A DNA stretch of 23,051 bases from assembly GCA_964017145.1 (NCBI GenBank), contig CAXHKQ010000036.1, forward strand, positions 1 to 23,051, given 5' to 3'. This DNA comes from Agrocybe praecox (taxonomy: Eukaryota; Basidiomycota; Agaricomycetes; Agaricales; Agrocybaceae). A program made the position numbers and the translations under genes. A model generated the notes under the pieces. It saw only the letters and a program-made list of their open reading frames with translations. It ran no database searches and was not told where the DNA came from. Each line of letters opens with the position of its first letter. Position 1 is the first letter of the stretch. Of this stretch, positions 8,309 through 16,339 are shown in pieces.

Positions 8309-8690
8309 CAACCCGGATGCGGACGCGGACCCGGACGATTGTATTCCCGGTGTCCAGAACACACCAACTAGTCGTCAGCCATGCGCGCCAGAACCCGGAC
8401 GAATGTATTCCCGGTGTCTCTGTCAATCATCAGAAATAGGGCAGATTGGTGACAAACCCGGACGAATGTATTCCCGGTGTCTCAGCCAATCATCAGAAAT
8501 AGGGCTGATTGGTGACGAACCCGGACGAATGTATTCCCGGTGTCTCAGCCAATCATCATAGATAGGGCAGATTGGTGACGAACCCGGACGAATGTATTCC
8601 CGGTGTTCGGGTGAATGCGAGTGGACGCACAGCCACTCCGAGAAAAAACAGACTGGTGACGAATCTTAGTGTCCAGAACCCGGAAGAATG
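8309..8690 (+). repeat. Second copy of the tail with a 63-bp tandem array
   Basis: 8309-8381 repeats 5690-5762 with few changes. It is followed by repeats whose CCCGGACGAATGTATTCCCG starts at 8394, 8457, 8520 and 8583, an exact 63-bp period. The last part (about 8610-8690) matches 5870-5953. In-frame TAG codons (in AAATAGGG) mean it no longer encodes a continuous tail. Confidence 0.9.
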
Positions 8691-9118
8691 TTGGTATGGT
8701 AAGTAAGTAAAATACTTAAGTTTATTTATTCGAAAAATAATTAATTCTGTTTTTTCTAACCAATGCAACTGAATTGTCGAATCTAAAATTACATTGCTGA
8801 CGATGAATACACCGTGCCACCAACAATTCAAATGAATTGTTCAAGTAAGTAAATAATACTATACTATAATAATATTATTTTAATATTCACACTAATTATC
8901 TTCTTTTCTATTCCATGTCACCGAATTGCCGAATTGAATTGCTGAATTTGAATAATAAAATTGATTTTCATTATACACCATTTTCGTTTGTTATGTTATT
9001 ATTATAATACTTTGGATAATTTTGAGTGTGTGATTTGTATAATGTGTGAGATTAAAACTATCAATTCGAAAAACAACCAAAAGCACAACTTAGCATACAC
9101 ATGTTCCAGCCTCCTAAC
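8691..9118. other. AT-rich spacer
   Basis: No gene seen. GTAAGTAAGTAAA occurs twice (about 8699 and 8845), and AACAATTC..GAATTGTT forms a short palindrome near 8822. The right end of the MULE may lie in this stretch. Confidence 0.3.
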
Positions 9119-9225
9119 CGGTCATCACGAGGCGCACAAACTCCTCGTCTTTCCCAGTACTCCTTGTTCGACAGCAGCTGATCCACCTCGTTGCCTTCGC
9201 CGCGATTGTCGAAGATGTTGGAAAT
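9119..9225 (-). pseudogene. Exon fragment e of unidentified minus-strand gene
   Basis: The minus strand has an acceptor (CTGCCACAG) before 9225, then ISNIFDNRGEGNEVDQLLSN followed by KEYW. Coding character continues only after a one-base shift, as KDEEFVRLVMT, up to a possible GTTAGG donor. The GC-rich exon-like DNA contrasts with its AT-rich surroundings. I do not recognise the protein. Confidence 0.35.
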
Positions 9226-9530
9226 CTGTGGCAGGCAAATGAGGGACAATATTGAATAAAGTCAGTGATCGGAGGACTTCATCTTGATTAACCCTTGTGC
9301 GATCACCAAAAAGAAATCACGTAAACGGTCTAAAAGTCCACCGGTGGACTAATGCCGTTTTCGCGGAGATAATTAATATATTCAGAAAATATATTTATAT
9401 TTCTAAAACATATAATTGTGCACAGCAATAACCCATATTGACTTTATTATAAATGTTGTTTTCAACCTTGTTTTTCATTATTCAAGAATATCTAATAATG
9501 TAGTCAATTCATGCTCTCATCATATGTGCC
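9226..9530. other. Spacer with a 16-bp palindrome
   Basis: Mostly AT-rich and without coding signal. It contains the TTAACCC / palindrome structure described separately at 9286-9360. Confidence 0.3.
9286..9360. repeat. Palindrome AGTCCACCGGTGGACT next to TTAACCC, possible piggyBac-type end
   Basis: 9335-9350 is a perfect 16-bp palindrome. It is flanked by AAACGG (9324-9329) and CCGTTT (9355-9360), which extend the foldback across short unpaired gaps. About 45 bp to the left stands TTAACCCTTGTGCGATC; piggyBac elements insert at TTAA and often start CCC. Only one end is seen, so this is a suggestion. Confidence 0.35.
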
Positions 9531-9597
9531 AGCATCCGTGTTTTTGTTGTGCCAGCTGGCTGCGCTGGGCGCCGGCGATCGATTTGTCGGTGATGTT
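9531..9597 (-). pseudogene. Exon-like fragment d of unidentified minus-strand gene
   Basis: After an acceptor-like CACCACGCAG the minus strand reads NITDKSIAGAQRSQLAQQK, then loses coding character with no clear donor. It is GC-rich against AT-rich flanks. It probably belongs with fragments a, b/c and e, but this is by position only. Confidence 0.25.
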
Positions 9598-9863
9598 CTG
9601 CGTGGTGAAAGATAATTGTCACAGTTAAAATTAATTAATAAAATTACACAAGAGTAATTTTTACTACATTTGAACACGTAGTTAATGTCGCGGACAAAAA
9701 TTAGGACTTCGTCAGGTTATTCTGAAGCGACATAACGATATGCGACAAAATATGTCAAAAGGATTGAGCCAATTTGCCACGTGAGCATTGAACATATGTT
9801 TTTAATAGTCATGATCAATACAGAAATGTATGTTTTTTCATAAACGCCGATAAAAAAAAACAC

Positions 9864-10205
9864 TCACTTCAACGTCCACATTTCGATGATGGCGAAGTCG
9901 TGCGCGCGCTCAGCCGTCGAAAGAGTGGCGTAGTGGAGTGGTTCTCGCGCGAGTCGGATTCGTCTTGGTTGTGGGTGTTGCTGGTGGAGGGCCTTGGCTG
10001 CTGGTATGGCGGACAATCTCCAAGGCGTATATGAAGGATAGCTGGGGAAGATGGAGGATAAAGGATCATGTCATGAAAGCGTTTTTGCGATTAATAGAGA
10101 GGCAGAAACGAAACTAAACTAAATCCAAACCAAATAAAATAATATAAATATGATTGTTTCATGTGGAGTACCATTCTAGACCGCCCAATCGAAAATGTAA
10201 ACTAA
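9864..10205 (-). repeat. Duplicate copy A of an exon-plus-flank segment
   Basis: It is similar over more than 250 bp to 10862-11165 and 11955-12235. The exon part reads ATLSTAERAHDFAIIEMW on the minus strand, followed by a GTGAGT donor. Compare ATISPAVCAHDSTIIGMW in copy C. The rest of the exon is frame-broken. The flank TTTTTGCGAT..GAGAG..GGC and the later CCATTCTAGACC..CCCAA are shared with the other copies. Confidence 0.7.
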
Positions 10206-10496
10206 CAAGGGGAGGTCACTCAAAAACCTGTTGATGCAGAATTGTAGATACAAGTTGGGCAATGAAACAATTGTACCACAGTTTTGACATGAGGGCTCTC
10301 TCTGAAAAGTTGTAGGCGGTATAAGTTGTCGTATTTCAAATCTCCCATACAAAAACTCAATCTTCAAATGCTCATAACTTCGGCCACATGGCGCATTGGC
10401 AAGAGTCCTTTTAGACGGGTATCTTTATTTTGCCCCTAGAATCCCCAGCTAGACGCTCACTATGATCCATAACGACACGTGCGTGACCTCCCCTTG
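10206..10496. mobile_element. 291-bp MITE with 17-bp TIRs and TAA duplication
   Basis: The left end CAAGGGGAGGTCACTCA and the reverse complement of the right end differ at one base (T versus G at position 15). TAA flanks both sides (10203-10205 and 10497-10499), a 3-bp duplication of the kind made by PIF/Harbinger elements. No coding capacity. The paralogous sequence at about 11155-11180 runs from AAAATGTAAACT straight into the AAAATCTAGGCC flank, giving an empty site for this insertion. The superfamily is inferred from the duplication length only. Confidence 0.75.
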
Positions 10497-10499
10497 TAA

Positions 10500-10861
10500 G
10501 TCAAAAATAAAATCTAGGCCCACTCAATGGCACTGCTTCCTCTAGATACAATTATGAATGGTTGTTCAACCTATTGTGCTATGCTTATCAATTAAACATT
10601 TCACCTTCTCAGAACGTGTCTCTGAAATGAAATCTTATTGACTTTTTCATGTTTTACATATTTATTTGTATGTCGTTTCAACAGTACAAATCAGTCTAAT
10701 AGATCATCATCATCACTAATGTGTTAAAGGCCAACAAAAAACAGTAGACATCGCCATATGGATCAATTACACAATTAATATCTTAGATTATCTCGCTGGC
10801 AAGGTAGAAAGTCGTCGGGCGACATGGGCCGATTCTACTTCGCAATCGAAAGAAATAAAAT
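10500..10861. repeat. Rest of dispersed repeat copy A and spacer
   Basis: 10505-10690 continues the repeat interrupted by the MITE (TCTAGGCCCACTCAATGGCA, ACAATTATGAATGG, GCTTATCAATTAAA). It is similar to 11255-11320 and 14310-14460. 10690-10861 shows nothing recognisable. Confidence 0.55.
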
Positions 10862-11345
10862 AACACTCACTTTCACTTCCACATGTCGATGATGGCGGAG
10901 TCGTGCGCGGGCTCCTCCGTCGAAAGAGTGGCGCACTGGAGGGTTTAACCGCGCGAGTCGGCTTCGTCTTGGTTCTGGGTGGTGCTCGTGGAGGACCTTG
11001 ACAGCTGGTATGGCGGACAACCTCGACGGCTCTGCTGGGAACATGGTCGATACAGGATTTTAACATAAATGTGTTTTTTGCGATAAAGAGAGTGGCGAAA
11101 ACGAATTTATAGTTAAATTGTTTCATGTCTAGTGCCATTCTAGACCACCCAAATCGAAAATGTAAACTCATAAAAAATCTAGGCCCACTCCGGTTGTTGG
11201 TTGAAGTATAATTAAAGTATAATTTTGTTTTATAAGTATAATCGAAAATGTAAACTCATAAAAAGTCTAGGCCAACTCAATGGCACTGCTTCGCCTAGAT
11301 ACAATTATGAATCGTAAAATCACACTTGATTTTATAAGTATTTTC
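10862..11345 (-). repeat. Duplicate copy B of the exon-plus-flank segment
   Basis: The minus strand reads ATLSTEEPAHDSAIIDMWK before a GTGAGT donor. The upstream half has stops (for example after DEADSRG). The downstream flank contains the MITE-empty site, and AATCGAAAATGTAAACTCAT occurs twice (about 11153 and 11240), so part of the flank is itself duplicated. Confidence 0.7.
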
Positions 11346-11728
11346 TGAGCAAGGTCTCCGGGCCTTCTCGAAATAAATTTAAATTTGTTCAGGCTGCGTA
11401 TTGTTGGTGAATGATAAAATTATTCAAATGTCTGATTATGCTCTTTATCGCGGTTTTGCGAAGTTATATGCATTTTCCTAAAACAGTCTTCAAAAACTAG
11501 TCCTGGTTACAAGTAATTTCATCTTAATCGCATTAATATCGTCCAATCCCTCTTGTGTATCAATTGCAACCAAAATGTGTATGAGACGCGTTTTAAGAAT
11601 GCCAGGCCTATGCCACTAAGGGCACTCAGCGCCAACGGTTTTTGTCAATTTATATGCGTTTCCTGCTACCCCATTCACGAGCCAACCCCATTCAACATAA
11701 CAAATAACAAATTAAAAAAAGCACATAC
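11346..11728. other. AT-rich spacer
   Basis: No gene or repeat recognised. On the minus strand this would be intron downstream of exon b/c, whose donor is at 11728-11727. Confidence 0.3.
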
Positions 11729-12097
11729 CTTCGGAATGACGCACCAACAAATCACCGCATATCTCGCCGACATTTGCTTATTGATGAACCTCAGGCTCTG
11801 CCAAGCGCGCGTATTCCTCGCCGCCTCGACCGTGTACCACACCTTGATATCAACAGCCGCCACAACCTTGGCCAACTGAACCGGAAACGCCAGCGCAACG
11901 GCCGAATGTGCCTTGCTGCTGCAAGCGTATGCATCTCCGTCTCCAGCCTATCCAAGCGCTTCCACATGCCGATGATGGTGGAGTCGTGCGCGCACACCGC
12001 CGGCGATATAGTGGCGCACTGGAGCTGCTCGAGAAGGGCTTCGACGGCTGGGATGCGCGGACAACCTTGACGGAGTAGATATCGTCGAACGAGAGCT
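11729..12097 (-). pseudogene. Exon b/c of unidentified minus-strand gene, frame-broken
   Basis: The acceptor CCCCCGCAG and donor AAG|GTATGTGC bound a 369-bp block. The protein-like signal starts as LSFDDIYSVKVVRAS, which is in phase with exon a. It moves to VEALLEQLQCATISPAVCAH, DSTIIGMWKRLDRLETEMHT, and then to AHSAVALAFPVQLAKVVAAV, YTVEAARNTRAWQSLRFINK. Two one-base shifts are needed. The helical character is plain but I do not recognise the family. The part 11955-12097 is the source or sibling of duplicates A and B. It could be a living gene with sequence errors, or a relic. Confidence 0.4.
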
Positions 12098-12235
12098 CTG
12101 CGGGGGATGATGGAGGAAAAAAGATGACATGAGATGACATGAGATACGAAGGCGATTTGTGATTTCTTTTTGCGATAAAGAAAGTGGCGGACACGATTTT
12201 TTCGATTGACTTATGTTCTGTTCTTCTGAAAATGC
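11955..12235 (-). repeat. Duplicate copy C of the exon-plus-flank segment
   Basis: Shares CACATG(C/T)CGATGATGG(T/C)GGAGTCGTGCGCG with copies A and B, and TTTTTGCGATAAAGA(A/G)AGTGGCG with the flank of copy B. It is the copy with the longest coding signal. Confidence 0.7.
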
Positions 12236-12341
12236 ACATTGAAACCGTTAAACCGCAAAACAGAGCTGTTTCTTCTATCATTTTCTATGTGGATTTATGG
12301 CCATAAATATCCGATGATATCCGAACCCTTCCAACACTCAC

Positions 12342-12640
12342 TCGAACCGGCAAAACACCTGCAAAATGTCGCGAGAATCTGGATCGGCACCGCCAGCACG
12401 CAAACTTTGGCCTTGGGCTCCGAGCCGATTCGCTGGTCTCCTCCAGCTTGCTGTACAGCATGGCGACGAGCTGTTCGGTTGTGTTGTCGCGCTTCTCGTC
12501 CATGATGCCAACGCCGATGGTATCTGCCGGGCGATTCGACGTGCGGTACGGAGGGCGTGCAAACCATGATGATGCAGTTCGTGCCGGCGAAGGCCACGCT
12601 GGTGGCGGAATGCGAATTTTAAAACGGCGTACGCGGAGTG
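12342..12640 (-). pseudogene. Exon a of unidentified minus-strand gene, frame-broken
   Basis: The minus strand reads VAFAGTNCIIMVCTPSVPHV, shifts to DTIGVGIMDEKRDNTTEQLV and AMLYSKLEETSE, and shifts again to EPKAKVCVLAVPIQILATFC, ending before a GTGAGT donor at 12341. Exon a ends one base into a codon, which fits the first frame of exon b/c. The first ATG in frame is inside TNCIIMVC; a TAA lies upstream at about 12617, so either this is the first coding exon or an acceptor (CCACCAG) starts it. Function not recognised. Confidence 0.4.
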
Positions 12641-13140
12641 GCGTCCAAAAAATACGAATGCGGCGGCGTGCCGCGTGTGCGTGCAGACGAATGTAAACAA
12701 ACCATTCATTCGATCATGACAGTTTTGACAGTTCATTCGACGGAAAGTTCATTTCGAGACCTGAGAAATTCACAATGGTTTCGACGATCGTTGTTGTTGC
12801 TTTCGACGATTCGATGTGCATCCCTCATCGCATCATCAAAATTTCGCATTTTTGCTGCGCGTGCGTTTCTGCTTTCTGCCCAGCAGTTTGTTCGCGTGTG
12901 CAGTGCGTTTTTATCAGCAGCAGCAGCTTCGGAGGCTGTGCGCGTCGCATCGCTTATCTCGCATCGCTCATACATTCTCTGTGCGCATTATCCGCCCATT
13001 TATCGCGCTCGAAATGTGGTCACCATCGCTGTCGCCGACGCCTTTGTCCAGCTACTAGCGAATTAAAGCGATTTGTATAGTCGTCGTCGCGTCGCGTCGC
13101 CTCCACACGTCGCATATCGATTTCTACCAGCGCCAGCGAC
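12641..13140. promoter_or_regulatory. Probable divergent promoter region, WDR81 versus minus-strand gene
   Basis: This sits between the start of WDR81 (13141, +) and the 5'-most fragment of the minus-strand gene. It has many CpGs just before the WDR81 ATG (TCGTCGTCGCGTCGCGTCGC at 13080-13099) and a TTTTGACAGTTCATTCG segment near 12722. No TATA box is evident. Inferred from gene orientation, not from a known motif. Confidence 0.35.
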
Positions 13141-13488
13141 ATGGACCAACTGTGCGCCGATCTGCGAATTCCTCGGACGCACGTGCGCCCCGACAAACAT
13201 GCCAGCCGATTCTCTGTGTTGGCCCATCGAGGCTGGCTGGCCGCTCTGCTGCTGGCCGCGGATCGCAGCAGCGGCAGCGATGCTGATGCTGATGCCAGCT
13301 GTCGTAGTGATGAGCCGCAGTTGAAGTCGCCGAGCTCAGCGGCGAAAGGCGATGGCCAGGCAGAGTTTGTTGACAAAGACGATGAAACACAACGAGCAGT
13401 ATGGCCCGAGTTCCGGGCGCTGGCCGCTTTGCGTTCGGCGGGCGACGAGTGGCCGAACGATGACCAGTGGCAGACGGTGCATTTGAGC
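13141..13488 (+). CDS. WDR81: WDR81 exon 1 (coding part)
   Basis: First 116 codons, starting MDQLCADLRI at an ATG in good context (GCGACATGG). The segment VLAHRGWLAALLLA resembles the N-terminal VPARWLASL region of vertebrate WDR81, and WQTVHLS lies where that protein reads RVEVHGL. The exon ends at AGC|GTGAGT in phase 0, matching the phase-0 acceptor at 21196. The middle is a low-complexity acidic stretch (DADADA). WDR81 is a BEACH/WD40 protein of late endosomes that, with WDR91, limits PI3P and helps clear ubiquitinated aggregates. Exon 1 alone is only weakly diagnostic; phase and the following exons make the case. Confidence 0.7.
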
Positions 13489-13632
13489 GTGAGTGAAAGT
13501 GTTGGATGGATGGACATTGGACATGCGTATAGTGATACAAATTGTGTTGCGCGAAAGATAATGAATAATGCAATATCGATGATATAAAAGATCGTTTATG
13601 TATTGAGACATCACTGTACGAATGAATGCGTT

Positions 13633-13930
13633 CATTAGTGAGTTGTACAATTATACAATTGTACAATTATAAAATCCTTCGATGGCAAGTATGAAACATC
13701 CAATACAATTCAAATGAAACCATTAAATCTGCTTATTGGGAGACAAGCGACCAATCTCATTAGTAAGTTCTGCTATAAAAAAACACAGATATAACACACT
13801 CATTAGTGCGTTGTACAATCATAAAATTCTTGGATTGCAAGGCTGAAACATCACCTGAAATTCAACGAAAAAAAATAAAATGCTATATTCATCTGTTTAA
13901 TTGGGAGACAAAGCGACCAATCTTATTACA
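13633..13930. repeat. Tandem duplication, period about 168 bp
   Basis: CATTAGTG(A/C)GTTGTACAAT occurs at 13633 and 13801. Each copy continues with ATAAAAT(C/T)CTT, GAAACATC and GGGAGACAA(A)GCGACCAATC. The copies are diverged. The first includes extra TACAATTATACAATTGTACA palindromic DNA. Confidence 0.85.
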
Positions 13931-14214
13931 ACAGCAATTAAAATAATGAACTGCGGAAGAACATTTTTGTGGATATTCTTGACGAAAAAAACACAAAAGT
14001 AACAGTGAGGTGAGATTGATTCATCAATTGCTAGACAATCAAAATTAATTGCAAGCCAATCAAACACGATCATGATCACCCTCAATAAGTGAACGGCCAT
14101 ACGTTTTTATTCATCAAAAACATGAACGTATACCAGTATTATATGCATATGAAATCGCAAAATCATCGTTCTTGGAATCGGTGTATCCAATGCAAATAAA
14201 TGTAAAACAATAAA

Positions 14215-14580
14215 AGTAATGATTGTTTCGTGTCTATTGTAATTCTATACCACCTTGATCGAAAATGTCAGGTAAGAAAACATCAGGGGCAGAAACAATT
14301 TATACGGTCACTCAACGGGCCTGCATCCCCTGGATACAATTATGAATGGTTTGTTGCTTATCAATTAAAACATTTCAACTTTGCATTTTGTTCCTCTGAA
14401 ATCATATCATATTGATTTGTGTTTTGTTTAACATTTCTCATTTTCATTTGTATGTGATTTGCAACTAGAAGGACTAGAGGACTTTTTATAGAGATGTAAA
14501 ATTGCTAGCGCCGAGGCCAAAATTCATTTCAATACAAGTTTTTATGGCGATAGGCCAAGTATTTTCTGAGCAAGATCCCG
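14215..14580. repeat. Dispersed repeat, copy D
   Basis: Matches flanks of copies A and B: TGATTGTTTCGTGT, ATCGAAAATGT, GGATACAATTATGAATGG, GCTTATCAATTAAAACATTT and AAGTATTTTCTGAGCAAG. Here it lacks the exon part, so the shared flank behaves as an independent mobile or duplicated repeat. Confidence 0.65.
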
Positions 14581-14767
14581 TATTATACCGAAATACAATG
14601 TGTACTTGAGGCTTCAAGATGACACGATCAAACTGAAGATAGGCCTACCAAATTTTAATGGCATGCAGTTCAAATATATATCTACCAATTTATAAAACTT
14701 TAAAATGAAAATATATTATCGTTTTCCTACAATTAACAAACCAACATTTGTGATTACATATGTAGAG

Positions 14768-15690
14768 TAGGATGCTCATTCATTGGCACCCTAAGGTCTC
14801 GGGGCCATATCTTCCGTTTGGCGCAACATATCGCGGAGCTCCTGGATCCGATCGAAAGCTTAGTTCAATAGCTAAGAACTATACCAAACAGAACTTGAAA
14901 ATATTTAAAAATGCGAACTCAGCAGCTTATCTAGCGAACGTCTGCATAATCGTCATTTCAAAACATCTGCCCACCTATTGGCGCCCCTCTCACTTTGCTG
15001 TAAAACATCGAAAATTAATAGAAAATACACAATAAAATACTATTTTTTATTGATTTAGTGGTTGTGACTCAACATTTGAATCAGTCATGGAATGTTTGAG
15101 AGCCTTTACATGAGAAAAATGAGAAAAAGAAAAAATATGTGAAATTGTGAAGAAAATTGCATTGCGTTTTTAATTCAACTTTTTCGGAAGGGTTTTCTCT
15201 TATGGACGCCTTTTTAAGTGACGGCATACTGAACATGCATATGAATGTAACAAATATTATATTTAAATCATATCGAACACCAATCGCACACTGTTCTATC
15301 AAGGGTGCCAATAGTAATAGATGGGCACATGTACTATTCTTATATAACGGTGATAGTTTGAGTCCTTGTCGCAATAATGTTCGACCGATCGCTGAACTGC
15401 GAAGTAAAGAGGTCAAACTATGAATTCCATTCATTCCTACCCTTTCATATTGATGAGAAGGACTTGGAATGTGATTCTCAAAGATGACCGAAGTTACATC
15501 AGCCGTGTGTTTTTCGCATTTTTCCCGTTTCGAGGGGCCGTGCGACTACAGAAAAACAGTTCGACAGCTCAATTGTTATTTTATTATATTGTTATTGTAT
15601 TCTCAGAAACTTTTGTTCCAACATCGCCACGGACGTCGGTACGGGAGGGGGTGCCAATGAATGGACAGTGCCAACCAATGGGCATCCTAA
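14768..15690. repeat. Inverted repeat pair enclosing 0.9 kb
   Basis: CATTCATTGGCACC at 14777-14790 is the exact reverse complement of 15650-15663. Weaker similarity extends outward: AGGATGC occurs to the left, and the reverse complement of 15668-15690 reads AGGATGCCCATTGG. It could be the ends of an old DNA element, but I see no transposase inside and no target duplication. Confidence 0.4.
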
Positions 15691-15760
15691 CCAATATATT
15701 ACTGGTAGACTTCACAAATTGTGCTCCAGTTCGTCTTCTTAAGAATTTGTGATTTGTAGC

Positions 15761-15956
15761 TGTTATGTACCTCAATAGTACACACCCGGTATCGTATTCA
15801 TATGTACATACCTGGTGTGTACTAAACCTCACTCTCTCACGAGATGTGACTCGCCGACACACAAAAGGATGAGTCTAAATAAAGTGATCGATGAGTAGAG
15901 TCATCACAAAATCAGCTGTGAAGTTATTCATTATTTGTATGGATAAAATCACAACA
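15761..15956 (+). repeat. 5' LTR (196 bp)
   Basis: Starts TGTTATGTAC and ends ATCACAACA (TG..CA). It is identical base for base to 20678-20873. It contains a polyadenylation signal AATAAA (15878-15883) and a strong stem-loop (15777-15823). Confidence 0.97.
15777..15823 (+). promoter_or_regulatory. Stem-loop in the LTR
   Basis: Arms 15777-15792 and 15808-15823 are complementary over 16 bp with one mismatch, around a 15-base loop. The same structure is at 20694-20740 in the 3' LTR. If transcribed it could form a hairpin in the R or U5 part of the RNA. Its role is unknown. Confidence 0.6.
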
Positions 15957-15957
15957 T

Positions 15958-15967
15958 TGGCGACGAG
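15958..15967 (+). other. Primer-binding site, tRNA-Ser(GCT)-like
   Basis: TGGCGACGAG begins one base after the 5' LTR. It is complementary to a 3' tRNA end CTCGTCGCCA, as in tRNA-Ser(GCT), whose acceptor stem begins GACGAGG. The match stops after 10 bases. Confidence 0.7.
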
Positions 15968-16339
15968 AATTTGACGGAACACGGGTGTATAGAAGTGTAT
16001 ACGTGTGTAGTGTGAAATTTTGGTAAAAACCACAGTGGATAAAGTGTGTGATCGAAATTGAAAAATTGTTCAATAATTGTGCAAATTGTTCTGGTTTGTT
16101 GTTTTGCAACAACCACTAGTGAGTGCGCGCGAAGTGTATTTGTCCTTTGTCGAGCGACTGAGCGACTGAGCGAGCGCGTCAGCTGCGTAACTGTGCGATC
16201 ACTCAGTGATCAAATTGCGTAGGTCTGTTTGCTTGTGCAAATCGATCGATGTGTATAGATCTGTGTGCTTAATAAAAAAATTAATTGTTTTCGATTTTTA
16301 TTTTTATTTTGTACACGCCACAGCAATTAATCACGCATC
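15968..16339 (+). other. Retrotransposon 5' leader
   Basis: Non-coding leader between primer-binding site and gag-pol start. It contains a GCGACTGA repeat (about 16153-16175) that might fold. No upstream frame of note. Confidence 0.6.

Larger units (their letters stand above)
4292..8690 (+). mobile_element. Mutator-like (MULE) DNA transposon with expanded tail repeats
   Basis: The left part is the FLYWCH/MULE transposase (4292-6199). Everything to about 8690 is either its tail, minisatellites grown inside the tail, or a second copy of the tail. The segment 5690-5953 recurs at 8309-8690 with the same beginning (CAACCCGGATGCGGACGCGG) and the same end (near CAGAACCCGGAAGA). The terminal inverted repeats and target-site duplication were not found, so the stated ends are only those of recognisable content. 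Confidence 0.6.

Noticed and set aside
5719..8690. CRISPR array
   Set aside because: The units are contiguous tandem repeats without unique spacers, in animal DNA.
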